A DNA stretch of 64,000 nt from Luidia sarsii (Eukaryota > Echinodermata > Asteroidea > Paxillosida > Luidiidae). Where the stretch lies: positions 839,001-903,000 of the forward strand of contig OX465111.1 of the NCBI GenBank assembly GCA_949987565.1, in the 5' to 3' direction. This document shows, in pieces, positions 34,290 to 45,826 of the stretch. Both the position numbers and the translations under genes were made by a program. The notes beneath the pieces are model-generated. The model was not told the DNA's origin, did no database searches, and saw only the letters and a list, made by a program, of their open reading frames with translations. Positions within the stretch are counted from its first letter, which is position 1. Each line of letters starts with the position of its first letter.

Positions 34290-34860
34290 CTTGAAAAACA
34301 TGAATATGCAAATTATTTCTTTTGTTATTTAAATGAGGTCATGGGTCATGAGCCCTACTGCAGTACAGTAACCAAATGTTGGAAAAATATGAATATGCAA
34401 ATTATTTAAGTTGCTATTTAAATGAGGTCATGGGTCATGAGCCCTACTGCAGTACAGTAACCTAATTTTGAAAACATGAATATGCAAATTTTTCCTTTGT
34501 TATTTAAATGAGGTCATGGGTCATGAGCCCTACTGCAGTATGTAACCTAATTTTGAAAAACATGAATATGCAAATTATTCCTTTGTTATTTAAATGAGGT
34601 CATGGGTCATGAGCCCTACTGCAGTATGTAACCTAATTTTGAAAAACATGAATATGCAAATTTTTCCTTTGTTATTTAAATGAGGTCATGGGTCATGAGC
34701 CCTACTGCAGTATGTAACCTAATTTTGAAAAACATGAATATGCAAATTATTCCTTTGTTATTTAAATGAGGTCATGGGTCATGAGCTCTGCTACGGTATG
34801 GTACCCTCATCTTGAAAACATGAATATGCAATTAATGCAAACGAGGTAAGGGGTATCAGC
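34290..34860 (+). repeat. 86-bp tandem array with octamer and DR1 sites in each unit
   Basis: Seven units, starting near 34299, 34388, 34475, 34561, 34647, 34733 and 34819. The first six each contain ATGCAAAT (POU octamer) and, about 30 bp on, AGGTCATGGGTCA (two nuclear-receptor half-sites spaced by one base, DR1; first at 34336-34348). The seventh has lost both. An 84-codon frame across the array is accidental. Confidence 0.85.
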
Positions 34861-34895
34861 CCTGCTGGTTTTTTTTTTTTTGAAAAAATTATTCA

Positions 34896-35180
34896 CCCTA
34901 AGGTTTATATATAAGGTCCGAGAAAGTTTTCTTGAAGAGGCCTGTAGCCCGGCCGGTCGGGCTGCTGGCTCCCAGGCTGGGACCCCAGGTTCCAGTCCCG
35001 GCGGGCGCAGGGGATTTTTTAAAAAAATTTAAAAAAATAAATTAAAAATTAAAAAATAGTAGAGTTGCGTAGGGTAGGACTGGAACCGGGGACCTGTAGC
35101 TTGGGAGTCCTTCTCTTTTACCACTCTGCTACTTGCTTTCTTGAAAAAATAACAAGTTTTCGTATATTTAAACCTTAGGG
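34896..35180. mobile_element. 285-bp inverted element built from two tRNA-Gly-like sequences
   Basis: The ends are inverted repeats beginning CCCTAAGGTTTA. Inside, one tRNA-like sequence runs on the plus strand (about 34943-35010; TGGCTCCCAGGC anticodon arm, GGTTCCAGTCC box B) and one on the minus strand (about 35140-35062; GGACTCCCAAGC, GGTTCCAGTCC). Both have CCC in the anticodon position, as in tRNA-Gly. The 3' halves face each other across an A/T-rich spacer. Neither looks like an intact tRNA gene. Confidence 0.65.
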
Positions 35181-35239
35181 TCTCAACACTTAGAAAATTT
35201 TCAAGCTTTGCTCGCTCTCGAGATCGCAAGGGGGTACCC

Positions 35240-35955
35240 TTGGATGTCCGAGGGTCTGAGGGCAGGACTTGGGGGTCTGAGGGCTGTAAGTTGGAGGCCT
35301 AGGACTTGGGGTCTGAGGGCTGGAAGTTGGAGGCCTGGGACTTGGGGTCTGAGGGTTGGAAGTTGGAGGCCTGGGACTTGGGGTCTGAGGGCTGGAAGTT
35401 GGAGGCCTGGGACTTGGGGTCTGAGGGCTGGAAGTTGGAGAGGTGGGACTTGGGGTCTGAGGGCTGGAAGTTGGAGGCCTGGGACTTGGGGTCTGAGGGT
35501 TGGAAGTTGAAGGCCTGGGACTTGGGGTCTGAGGGTTGGATGTTGGAGGCCTGGACTTGGGGTCTGAGGGTTGGAAGTTGAAGGCCTGGGACTTGGGGTC
35601 TGAGGGTTGGAAGTTGGAGGCCTGGGACTTGGGGTCTGAGGGCTGGAAGTTGGAAGCCTGGACTTGGGGTCTGAGGGTTGGAAGTTGGAGGCCTGGGACT
35701 TGGGGTCTGAGGGTTGGAAGTTGGAGGCCTGGGACTTGGGTCTGAGGGTTGGAAGTTGGAGGCCTGAGACTTGGGGTCTGAGGATTGGAAGTTGGAGGCC
35801 TGGGACTTGGGGTCTGAGGGTTGGATGTTGGAGGCCTGGACTTGGGGTCTGAGGGTTGGAAGTTGGAGGCCTGGGACTTGGTGTCTGAGGGCTGGAAGTT
35901 GAAGGCCTGGACTTGGGGTCTGAGGGCTGGATGTTGGAGGTCTTAGACTTGGGGT
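35240..35955 (+). repeat. 36-bp minisatellite
   Basis: About twenty units containing GGACTTGGGGTCTGAGGG and TGGAAGTTGGAGGCC, with a few 35-bp units. The 91-100 codon frames across it follow from the period being a multiple of three. Confidence 0.9.
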
Positions 35956-35999
35956 CTAAGAGACCTGGAGCTGCAGCTGGATGTGTTGATAGCCTCAGA

Positions 36000-37585
36000 C
36001 TACCTTCTCGATGTTAGAAGCTGGATTGAAGAAGCATCTTAGTGATAGCCTGATGAAGTAACGTTGTTGAAGGGCCTTCTGTACCATGTATGTCACATTG
36101 CAGTTAGAGATGTCTACCATGCATTCTGAATGAACTTACGCCATATTTGCATCAAGAAGCCAGCTACAAATAACTTCTTAGTGTGCACCTCTAAGTGCAA
36201 CCTTGTTGAATAGCATTCTGTGCAGTACATGTAATTTGAACTATAGAGGGCAGCATTTTCAAAATGATGCCCTCTACAGTTGAAAAGACCGCATTTTACC
36301 ATGATTATTGATAGTCTGGTACCCAAAAGATAACTACTAAATTGTTAATTTTTTTTTTACTCTGTCGTATAGTGCATGCATAATAGTCTGGTCCCGTTAA
36401 ATGGAAAATGTATAGTCTGGTGCCGATGTTAAGTTTTGTTAGTGCTCGTATCAGTCTGGTACCTGGACTTGTCTAACTGTTGTATACTTAATGCAATAGA
36501 ACTGTTAAAGTTGGTCATTTCTGTCAACATTTGGGGGAAAGGGAAAAACTCAAATGTACTCAAGACAGAATACTTGGAAATATTTCATGTAATTTACGAT
36601 GATGGCAAATTTATTAAAAAATACTCTTTTTGTCAACAAAAAAACAGTGTTTTGATACATTTCTTTAAACAAAGATTAGGAAAAACGGAATGGTAAATTT
36701 TTAAAGAAGTTGTTAAATAGCAAATATTGTTGTTAAATAGCAAGTGGATTGGTTGTCAAATTTTCTGTTTTCTTCTTGCTATTCTTACAAAAGAAATTAA
36801 AAAAAAAGGGCTTGTTTTGATTCTAGCAGGACATTTCCCAAAGAGTAATGTGTATGAATATAAATGGCAAATTAGGATAAGATCTTAAATGCATATAACA
36901 TTGAATTTCTTACAAATATTTCAACATTCCAAGTCATGATTGATAATTGTTCCTAATCTTTCCCCGCCTTTGAAATTAAGAAGTAAAATAATACAAAGCG
37001 CTCACTTACTTAAATGACCAAAATTGTAAAATTCTCAAAAAATTCAGAAAGCCCTATGTTTCACTTCTAGCAGGGATTGAAATGTTTGGCCCTCTGAAGT
37101 TTGGAAATCTAAACAATAGCAAAAATTAGTCCCTTTGCGGGTTTGGGAATTTTGGGCTATTTTTAGGGTAGGTCAATTTTGTGTATCCAATTTAAAGCGA
37201 CATTATGGGATCATAAATGCAAGTCAGTTGGCTGCTAAGACAAGTACAGCCAGCAAATGTTTTAGACGGTTTTCACCCTAAACATGCAATCATTGAAAAG
37301 AACAAGTTAGTGGTTTTTGGGGAACATTTATATCTACTATATTTCAATATTCTTCTCTACATTGAATATCAAAACACATCTATATCTACAGTACCAAAAA
37401 TCAAATGCCATTTCCATAGATATTTTTTCATTTTAGTTAAAATTACATGACATGATTTGCATAAACTGTTTGCAGTGACAAGCCGTGATTCCCAGAGCAA
37501 ATATCCAGTGGGCTAAACCGTTCTTTTGGGAGACTAAAACCCAGTTTTTCAGCTATTTTCCCCTGTAATTCTGAGCGGCCTTTTG
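36000..37585. other. AT-rich stretch with no supported gene
   Basis: Only short frames, an isolated CTAGCAGGACATTTCCCA fragment of the 18507-18605 family near 36825, and several TAGTCTGGTACC-type words (36313-36470). Confidence 0.5.
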
Positions 37586-37589
37586 GGCC

Positions 37590-38585
37590 ACAGACCTGAT
37601 GCAGATATTAGGCCGTTGTTTATAAGGTTTGGCCACATACCTGACAGTCTCAAGTGGCCTGATGCAGATATTAGGCCATTGTTTATGAGGTTTGGCCACA
37701 TACCTGACAGTCTTAAGTGGCCTGATGCAGATATTAGGCCATTGTTTATGAGGTTTGGCCACATACCTGACAGTCTCAAGTGGCCTGATGCAGATATTAG
37801 GCCATTGTTTATGAGGTTTGGCCACATACCTGACAGTCTCAAGTGGCCTGATGCATATATTAGGCCGTTGTTTATAAGGTTTGGCCACATACCTGACAGT
37901 CTCAAGTGGCCTGATGCAGATATTAGGCCATTGTTTATAAGGTTTGGCCACATACCTGACAGTCTCAAGTGGCCTGATGCAGATATTAGGCCATTGTTTA
38001 TAAGGTTTGGCCACATACCTGACAGTCTCAAGTGGCCTGATGCAGATATTAGGCCATTGTTTATGAGGTTTGGCCACATACCTGACAGTCTCAAGTGGCC
38101 TGATGCATATATTAGGCCGTTGTTTATAAGGTTTGGCCACATACCTGACAGTCTCAAGTGGCCTGATGCAGATATTAGGCCATTGTTTATGAGGTTTGGC
38201 CACATACCTGACAGTCTCAAGTGGCCTGATGCAGATATTAGGCCATCGTTTATAAGGTTTGGCCACATACCTGACAGTCTCAAGTGGCCTGATGCAGATA
38301 TTAGGCCATTGTTTATGAGGTTTGGCCACATACCTGACAGTCTCAAGTGGCCTGATGCAGATATTAGGCCATTGTTTATAAGGTTTGCCCACAAACCTGA
38401 CAGTCTCAAGTGGCCTGATGCAGATATTAGGCCATTGTTTATGAGGTTTGGCCACATACCTGACAGTCTCAAGTGGCCTGATGCAGATATTAGGCCATTG
38501 TTTATAAGGTTTGCCCACAAACCTGACAGTCTCAAGTGGCCTGATGCAGATATTAGGCCATTGTTTACAAGGTTAGGCCACAATG
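37590..38585. repeat. 63-bp minisatellite, about 16 units
   Basis: Each unit holds GATGCAGATATTAGGCC, GGTTTGGCCACATACC and TGACAGTCTCAAGTGG. Units differ at a few positions (ATGAGG/ATAAGG, GCAGAT/GCATAT). It is open in one plus and two minus frames for 320-360 codons because 63 is divisible by three; changes do not favour any one frame. Confidence 0.92.
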
Positions 38586-38814
38586 TATTCATACTTAATC
38601 CACACAGCAAAAACCCAATTTATTTACATGTAGATGCTTTGAGAGAAGTCCTGCACTGATTGAAATGTTGTGCACAGCTTTGCATTTTGGTCTTTTAGTC
38701 TGTCACTTTGTTTTTGCAAACAAAAAACCTTTATTCATAAGATTTGCATTTTCATTATTTTAGTCAGTATTAAAAGCAAATAAATACAGGAAAAAGTACT
38801 AAATCTTTTTGATA

Positions 38815-39780
38815 AATGGCAAATAAAACTGACTGGACTTGGATTTGAGCCAGAGATCTCCAGTTTTGTGTATCAGCATAATTTTCAATGAGATACCCAG
38901 TCCTTAGATGGTGGCCTTTCCAAAATAGTCAACTAGTCTTTGTCAGGGTGGTGTGCCAGTCAATTCAACCCTTAACTGCCGTATATCTCCAGGGATCACA
39001 CCCCTGCTTTCATTCAGATGCAAACAACCATTTGTTGTAAACCTGGCTGTGGCGACTTGAGGATCAAACAAAGTGGATGCAGCTTTTTCAATGAAGGAAA
39101 AAACTGACTGGAACAGGACATGAACCTGAGACATCTGGTTTTGAATACCAGTACCCTTACCATCTGAGCTATCCAGCCCTTAGATGGTGGCCTTCCCTAA
39201 TAGTCAACTAGTCTTTGGCACACCAGTGCTCTTACCATCTGAGCTATCAGCCCTTAGATGGTGGCCTTCCCTAATAGTCAACTAGTCTTTGGCACACCAG
39301 CGCTCTTACCATCTGAGCTATCCAGCCCTTAGATGGTGGCCTTCCCTAATAGTCAACTAGTCTTTGGCACACCAGTGCTCTTACCATCTGAGCTATCCAG
39401 CCCTTAGATGGTGGCCTTCCCTAATAGTCAACTAGTCTTTGGCACACCAGCGCTCTTACCATCTGAGCTATCCAGCCCTTAGATGGTGGCCTTCCCTAAT
39501 AGTCAATTAGTCTTTGGCACACCAGTGCTCTTACCATCTGAGCTATCCAGCCCTTAGATGGTGGCCTTCCCTAATAGTCAACTAGACTTTGGCACACCAG
39601 CGCTTTTACCATCTGAGCTATCCAGCCCTTAGATGGTGGCCTTCCCTAATAGTCAACTAGTCTTTGTCGGGGTTGTGTGCCAGTCAGAAGCATAATTAAC
39701 TATTAGTATTAACTGATGTACATCTCCAGGGATCACACCCCTGCTTTCATTTAGATACAAACAACCAATTGTTGCAAACC
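38815..39780 (-). repeat. SINE family 2 copy with internal 75-bp array (copy 2)
   Basis: The same 75-bp unit as at 1213-2092, about seven copies between 39170 and 39665. It is flanked on both sides by the element body (AACTGCCGTATATCTCCAGG, GATCACACCCCTGCTTTCAT and relatives at about 38975 and 39715; a further body copy at about 39990-40050). Confidence 0.8.
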
Positions 39781-40589
39781 TGGTTTACTGGCAAACTACA
39801 ACCTGGTTATTATCAACCTTCATGTATTTCAATAAGAATCATCTAGGCCTACTGTTCATTTACCGGTACACAAACAGTAACCATAGATGCAGTGCTCTTA
39901 CCATCTGAGCTATTCAGCCCTTAAATGGTGGCTTTACCAAATAATTATTCAGTGTTTACGAATGTTCAGTCCGAAGCAATTCAACCATTAACTGCCGTAT
40001 ATCTCCAGGGATCACACCCCTGCTTTCATTCAGATGCAAACAACTAATTGCTCTCAACCAGGCTACAGGGATCTCACAAAGTGGATTTCAATTTAAATCA
40101 AACAAATACAGGAAAAACTGACGGGGAACTTGTGAATTATTTTGATATTTTCTTTGCCATTTTTCAAAAAGTATTTAACATTCAGTAATCAGTACTATTG
40201 TCAAGATTACTCTACAACTTTGTGTGGTTTTGGCATTGCATAACAGTCTGGTACAGGACTGTATAGTCTCAAAAAGAATGCGGTAATGCAAATCATTTAA
40301 AGCACTTTGCAACATTCTTGTATATCAATTAGAACTTGGAATATTTGTATGAACTCCCTTTTGCTTTGTTGGTACAATTCTATTATTTGTTCTCTTACTA
40401 GTAAATATCAAGAATCTTTCAGAGGTTTTGACATTGTTTCTGAGGGTTTTCCAACGATGGTGTAATAAGTAATACAACGCACATCAAAAACAATGCTCAT
40501 GTATTTTAGGAAGTCAATTGAACACAAATTACGGCAGAACTTGCTTCAGCTTCTGATTCAGACCGGGATCCAAGCAACACATCTTGGTT

Positions 40590-40985
40590 TGCCCTGCTTG
40601 AAGCATAATAGCACTGCTTACTCAGTGCTTTGTCCGATTGCCTGCTGAAAACATGCAAGCAGCTTGGGTGGGATTCAAACCTGCGACTCCTGCTTTCTAG
40701 TGCAGACATCTTAACCACTTGACCAAGCTGGGTGGTCGTGTAGTGGTTTTGAAACTGAATATTGGCAGGTACCACAAAGCACCATAGATATAATATGATT
40801 ATTTGTAATTCAATGGGGGTTTGCCCTACTCAACATACTGTACAGTAGCACTGCATGCTCAGTGCTTTGCACGATTGCCTGATGGATAAGTGGAGGCAGG
40901 TCGGGCAGGATTCAAACTCCTGACTACTGCTTTGGAGTGCAGACGTCTTAACCACTGGACCATCGAGCTGGTCGAGGTCATGTGG
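40590..40985 (-). mobile_element. two SINE family 1 copies
   Basis: Copies at about 40590-40745 and 40835-40985, each with the tRNA-like part at the right on the minus strand (box B degenerate, GGTTTGAATCC and GAGTTTGAATCC) and the shared body AGCACTGAGTAAGC/AGCACTGAGCATGC. Confidence 0.65.
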
Positions 40986-41944
40986 TGGATTTGAATCTCT
41001 AATCATCATAGATATAATATGATTTATGTGGAAGATGATCTTAGTCTCTTGAGCAGACACTTCACCTACTGAACCAGTCAGCTAGACGGTGTCATCTCAT
41101 GAGTTGAAATCTTCATGGCACTCACACGCATGCATGAGGGTATCACATTATATATCAAGATATAATGACACATTGCTTGGGTAACTGCTAGTGTAGGATT
41201 GCAGCCTTACATGCATCAAATAGTGCGTCCAATGAGTTCAAAATGCTGACACAAATAAGCAGCACTGCATTGTATCTGTCTGACATCTGTCACGCATACT
41301 TGAGGCTACCCCAAGTATCAATGATGGCTGAACCTTGCCTCTTGGAAAGACAAGACTTTCACAAGATTATGGAGGAAAAAAGGTAGCCAGAAAAGTTCAT
41401 TTTCTTGAATACATGAAAATGTGATGGCAGGAATGGAGACAAAAATGTGGAATTTCTTTTAAAACTGAAAGTGACTGTTATGAAAGCCGTTTGCAGTTTT
41501 GCTGCAAAATTATGCAAAGCATGACTTCTTGATGTGCGAGACTACTAATACCACTGGTCAACACAACAGTATCTGGGCAAACCCATGAACATTTGTTGAA
41601 TACTACAAAACATCGCCCCCATGAGGCTAAATCTGTCCAATTGCCAAATAATACAACAGCAAATCTTCACATATATTTCAGCTGTTTCACCTGAGAACGT
41701 TTTGGATAAAGTTAGAGCCAAGAGGGAAATGAGTGAATATGAACAAGACACATCCTATCTTTACACGTTCATCTGTTTGGAGGTTCTTGGTCATATTCAC
41801 ATATTTCCATTTTCATTCCAACACGCACACCATTGTACTGTATCCAACAAACTCCTCAGGTGAAACACTTGAAATGATTACTGAACTTGTTAGTGCACAT
41901 TTAACGAGGTAAATAGTAATGGCAGAAGTCATTTGAGCATCACG

Positions 41945-42067
41945 ATGGCAGAGGATGAAGAAGTTGAGACAAGAGTTCAGACAGAAAACAGAAAATGGAA
42001 GAGCTCAGAATCAATTTCTCTACAGTCATCTATGGAGTCCAATTATGGAGCAAGAGTTCAAGACTAG
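41945..42067 (+). CDS. short unassigned frame, 40 codons
   Basis: ATG in context CACGATGG, protein MAEDEEVETRVQTENRKWKS... with an acidic start and a stop TAG at 42065-42067. The composition looks protein-like. No family recognised and no flanking exon established; it may be chance. Confidence 0.2.
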   Translation: MAEDEEVETRVQTENRKWKSSESISLQSSMESNYGARVQD

Positions 42068-42373
42068 TATACATGACACGGGTCTGCTTCGCCCTATGAG
42101 ATGATGCTGGGCATGTATCGTGGGAACCCCCGTTTTCGACGGTACGCGTTTTCGACGCTTAGCCTTCTAACTCACATCGCACGTTGAAAACAACTCCGTG
42201 TAACGATCTCAGACTTCGTATCTTACAGTTGGTTTCCTGCTCTTGTCCGTCACCGAAAATGTGGACAGTTAAGGCTTTTCCAGTAGGTCAAACTCGTGTG
42301 ATTCAAAAAGTTGCTGTTTTGGGGTCTATTTTCCTAGGTACAAAATTGGCAGTTGCTTCGAAGCTCCAGTTTT

Positions 42374-42514
42374 TTAATTGGTAAAGTCCTTATATCGTTG
42401 AAAACCGGTAACTGGAGGATACTGCTGTGTGATGCTAACCATGGCACCAATCCTATCCAGATGCTGCATTCTCTGCCAGGGGTTCATCTTGTGGTCTGCC
42501 TCAGGAAATGTCAC
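42374..42514 (-). CDS. possible terminal exon, 46 codons
   Basis: After an acceptor-like CATACAG/GTG the minus strand reads VTFPEADHKMNPWQRMQHLD... and ends with TAA. It resembles the frame at 47677-47552 in spacing of residues (D-x-[KR]-M-[ND], MQ, HL, VS[IV]). Function not recognised; the polypyrimidine tract before the acceptor is weak. Confidence 0.3.
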   Translation of the reverse strand: MTFPEADHKMNPWQRMQHLDRIGAMVSITQQYPPVTGFQRYKDFTN

Positions 42515-42929
42515 CTGTATGATATATGAAAATGACAACAAAACAAGAACCAATGCATTAGTCCATGAAAAAGATTGAGATTTTGCAGGACAACTAGTGT
42601 AAACTCCAAGTCTGACAATTATCAGAAGCAACAAAGACAACTTTAATAGCAAATGCAATCCACTGGAATGGTTACAGACACAGTTTTGAATTGGTTCTTG
42701 CCAGGTGTGTTTTTCCCTGTATTTTACTGTCCTTGTAATCACAAATTGATTCTGTCTAGTACCCTGACCCAGCAATGCTTGTTGACTAATGGAAAGGACC
42801 AAACCTAACTACCTAAGGGATGGATAGCTCAGGTGGTAGAGCTCTTTGACATCAAACCAACGGACCAAACCTAAGGCATGACATAACAAACTGAATACCT
42901 TTTGTATCTTCAGCTAGCTTCAAACAGCA

Positions 42930-43975
42930 TGTCCATGGTGAGAGACGCGAAGGCTGTCCATGGTGAGAGACGCGAAGGCTGTCCATGGTGAGAGACGCGA
43001 AGGCTGTCCATGGTGAGAGACGCGAAGGCTGTCCATGGTGAGAGACACGAAGGCTGTCCATGGTGAGAGACGCGAAGGCTGTCCATGGTGAGAGACGCGA
43101 AGGCTGTCCATGGTGAGAGACACGAAGGCTGTCTATGGTGAGAGACGCGAAGGCTGTCCATGGTGAGAGACGCGAAGGCTGTCCATGGTGAGAGACAGAG
43201 GCTGTCCATGGTGAGAGACAGAGGCTGTCCATGGTGAGAGACGCGAAGGCTGTCCATGGTGAGAGACGCGAAGGCTGTTCATGGTGAGAGACACAGGCTG
43301 TCCATGGTGAGAGACATGAAGGCTGTCCATAGTGAAAGATGCAAAGGCTGTCCATGGTGAGACACGAAGGCTGTCCATGGTGAGACACGAAGGCTGTCCA
43401 TGGTAAGAGACGTGAAGGCTGTCCATGGTGAGAGATACGAAGGCTGTCCATGGTGAGAGACGCGAAGGCTGTCCATGGTGAGAGATGCAAAGGCTGTCCA
43501 TGGTGAGAGATGCAAAGGCTGTCCATGGTGAGAGACGCGAAGGCTGTCCATGGTGAGAGACGCGAAGGCTGTCCATGAGAGACACAGAGGCTGTCCATAG
43601 TGAGAGACACAGAGGCTGTCCATGGTGAGAGACATGAAGGTTGTCCACGGTGAGAGACACAGAGGCTGTCCATGAGAGACATGAAGGTTGTCCAAGGTGA
43701 GAGACATGAAGGTTGTCCATAGTGAGAGACATGAAGGTTGTCCATAGTGAGAGACACGAAGGCTGTCCATGGTGAGAGACATGAAGGCTGTCCATAGTGA
43801 GAGACACGAAGGCTGTCCATGGTGAGAGACGCGAAGACTGTCCATGGTGAGAGACATGAAGACTGTCCATGGTGAGAGACATGAAGGTTGTCCATAGTGA
43901 GAGACATGAAGGTTGTCCATAGTGAGACAAGTGAGTGAAGAAACTATCCATTGTGATCAGTGTCCATAGTGAGAG
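42930..43975 (+). repeat. 25-bp minisatellite, array 1 (~42 units)
   Basis: Units around GTCCATGGTGAGAGACGCG plus AAGGCT. Differences concentrate at the two CpGs (GACGCGAAG, GACACGAAG, GACATGAAG, GATGCAAAG). Left end is regular; right end is diverged. Frames of up to 354 codons on the minus strand (MDSLRVSHHGQP...) are artefacts of the 25-bp period cycling through all three phases. Confidence 0.92.
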
Positions 43976-44784
43976 GTTGTTTGTGTCAGCACAACCTTGA
44001 GGCATCCACATCAAGTGTTTTAGTGGAAATGCCAGACTGCTAAAGAAAATGCTGTAGAGATAAAAAGAAAAGAAAAGAAAAATAAGAATCGAGCCAACCA
44101 CAAAACAGGGAGCAGCATTAGGGAGTTTTACATTGCAGTAAACTTGGAGTTGATCAATTTCAATATGTGCATCATCACATATTTGATTCAGTTTCACAGA
44201 ATCATTGTCAGCACTGGTTTTTCAATCTTTCTCCACAATTCATTTGGACTTTGCGCTATTCAATCTAAAATAGAAAGACTTCAGGCCTTCTCACACTACA
44301 CCGAGAAATTCCAGGGAAATTCCGGGGAAATTGGGATAACCCTTTTCAAACTAGTCATTAAACCCTGCCAAGGAAATTCCTTGGTAATAGCATTTTAAGC
44401 AGGGGGGATTGTAACCTTTGTTTGGGAGAAGGGTTAAGAACTTGAACCCGGCGGTTAATTGTATTTCCCAGGAAAGAGGAACAAGTGTGAATCTGAGATG
44501 GGTTCAGCTAACCCCTGGGTGGTGTGCTGTGACTAAGACCTGCAATGCATGCTGGGTACCACGCTCAGGTTGTCATGGTTCCTGGTCAAATGACTAGTTG
44601 TGTGAATCCACAGAAGAAATGCCCTGGGGGACAATTTCCCCCAAAATGTGACAATGGGTTGTGTGAATCGTAGCTATGGTTACAATCTTATTCCCAGGAA
44701 ACAGCTATGCAGTGTGAAAAGGCCTTTCTTGATCAATGTAAATGGGCTGTCATGTGTGTGAATACTAACCTTTATTTCTTGCAG

Positions 44785-44839
44785 TCCATTCTTGGTGTTG
44801 GAGCATGGATGAAGGCGATCCAGCAGCCAACACATCCTG
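44785..44839 (+). other. exon-like 55 bp segment, plus strand
   Basis: Preceded by a strong acceptor (CTTTATTTCTTGCAG) and followed by GTAAGG. Two frames are open (SILGVGAWMKAIQQPTHP and HSWCWSMDEGDPAANTS). No partner exon and no family recognised. Confidence 0.25.
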
Positions 44840-44849
44840 GTAAGGTTAG

Positions 44850-45185
44850 TTGAAACAGGGCTACCACGAGAAGGTCCCAGGATACCGGCCCCGCAGGCTT
44901 CACGAGATCGTCGGGTCCATTGCTAGGCGAGGTTTGGCCTCACCCGTCCGGTCCACCCCCACGACAGGAGCACCCTACCGCACTCACCCGCGCCCTGTCA
45001 CCGCATAACAGGACGTACCGGCGTTTACCCGACAGTGATAATGAGGTTACGCCCCTATAGCCACCGCAGGGTTGCACTACTCACATCTTTTTATGCAAGG
45101 TACTGAACGCACTATCCAGCCGCCGGTAGGGTCCGCGTCCCACGCGACGCGCCCAACCCCTTAACCTTTTTGAATCACCGCACCA
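44850..45185. other. GC-rich island of unknown nature
   Basis: About 330 bp, much richer in G, C and CpG than its neighbours, with no open frame of note and no internal repeat seen. It begins right after the exon-like segment. It could be an uncharacterised short retroposon or the 3' end of a non-LTR element. Confidence 0.4.
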
Positions 45186-45319
45186 CCACTAGCCTACTTT
45201 TCAAATAAAGTCCTCGTCTAGCCTATCAAAAAAATCTAGTTACATATATTTACTTTTGCAAAAGGGGCAGAAATTTGTAAGGTTTGATCTTATTGATTTC
45301 TATTCTTTTGGAAAAAATG

Positions 45320-45460
45320 CCAAAAGTTGAGGTTTATCTACACCTCGTTGTGCCTTATTTGGTTTAGATATTCAAGAATTTGAGGTTTATCTACACCTCA
45401 TTGTGCCAAAATCATTTTAGATATTCAAGAATTTGAGGTTTATCTACACCTCTTTTATAT
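45320..45460 (+). repeat. three copies of a TTGAGGTTTATCTACACCTC block
   Basis: The block occurs near 45327, 45381 and 45434. GAGGT...ACCTC within each makes a small hairpin. Confidence 0.7.
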
Positions 45461-45718
45461 TTTGGTTTTAGGGAAAATTTAAAAAGGCCAAAAAGTTAAC
45501 TTATTTCTAAAATGCTTTCTTTAAGGATTTCAGGTTTCTCTCGTCTCAGGCACTGTTGGTGTCTCAGGAATAAGAGAGAAATATGGAGGGTTAGAATGGG
45601 CATGGACAAACTCCCCAGGGAGTTGCGCTGACCCTAATCTGACCTAGGCTAAAAGACAGGACTGGCTCACTGACCAGTGCAAAGAAAAGCAATACTCACT
45701 CTGTCCGTCGACCTTCTT

Positions 45719-45826
45719 GGGGGTAAGGGTTTGTGTGCATGTTCACGGCTCAATTTGAGCGCCAACGGAGTTAGTGGGTTAGTGGTTTAGTCCTACCTTG
45801 GTGAACATGCCACGTCTTGTACCCCC
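45719..45826. other. imperfect hairpin, arms of ~26 bp
   Basis: The left arm GGGGGTAAGGGTTTGTGTGC runs on into ATGTTCAC; the right arm is GTGAACATGCCACGTCTTGT running on into ACCCCC. The loop is about 55 bp. It may be a small foldback element or a structured RNA. Confidence 0.45.

Noticed and set aside
37549..38659. Open frames of 321, 353 and 358 codons on both strands
   Set aside because: All come from the 63-bp minisatellite; overlapping long frames on both strands are a repeat artefact.
42852..44197. Frames of about 350 codons with MDSLRVSHHGQPSRLSPW repeats
   Set aside because: 25-bp minisatellite read through three phases in turn; the same peptide blocks appear in every frame.
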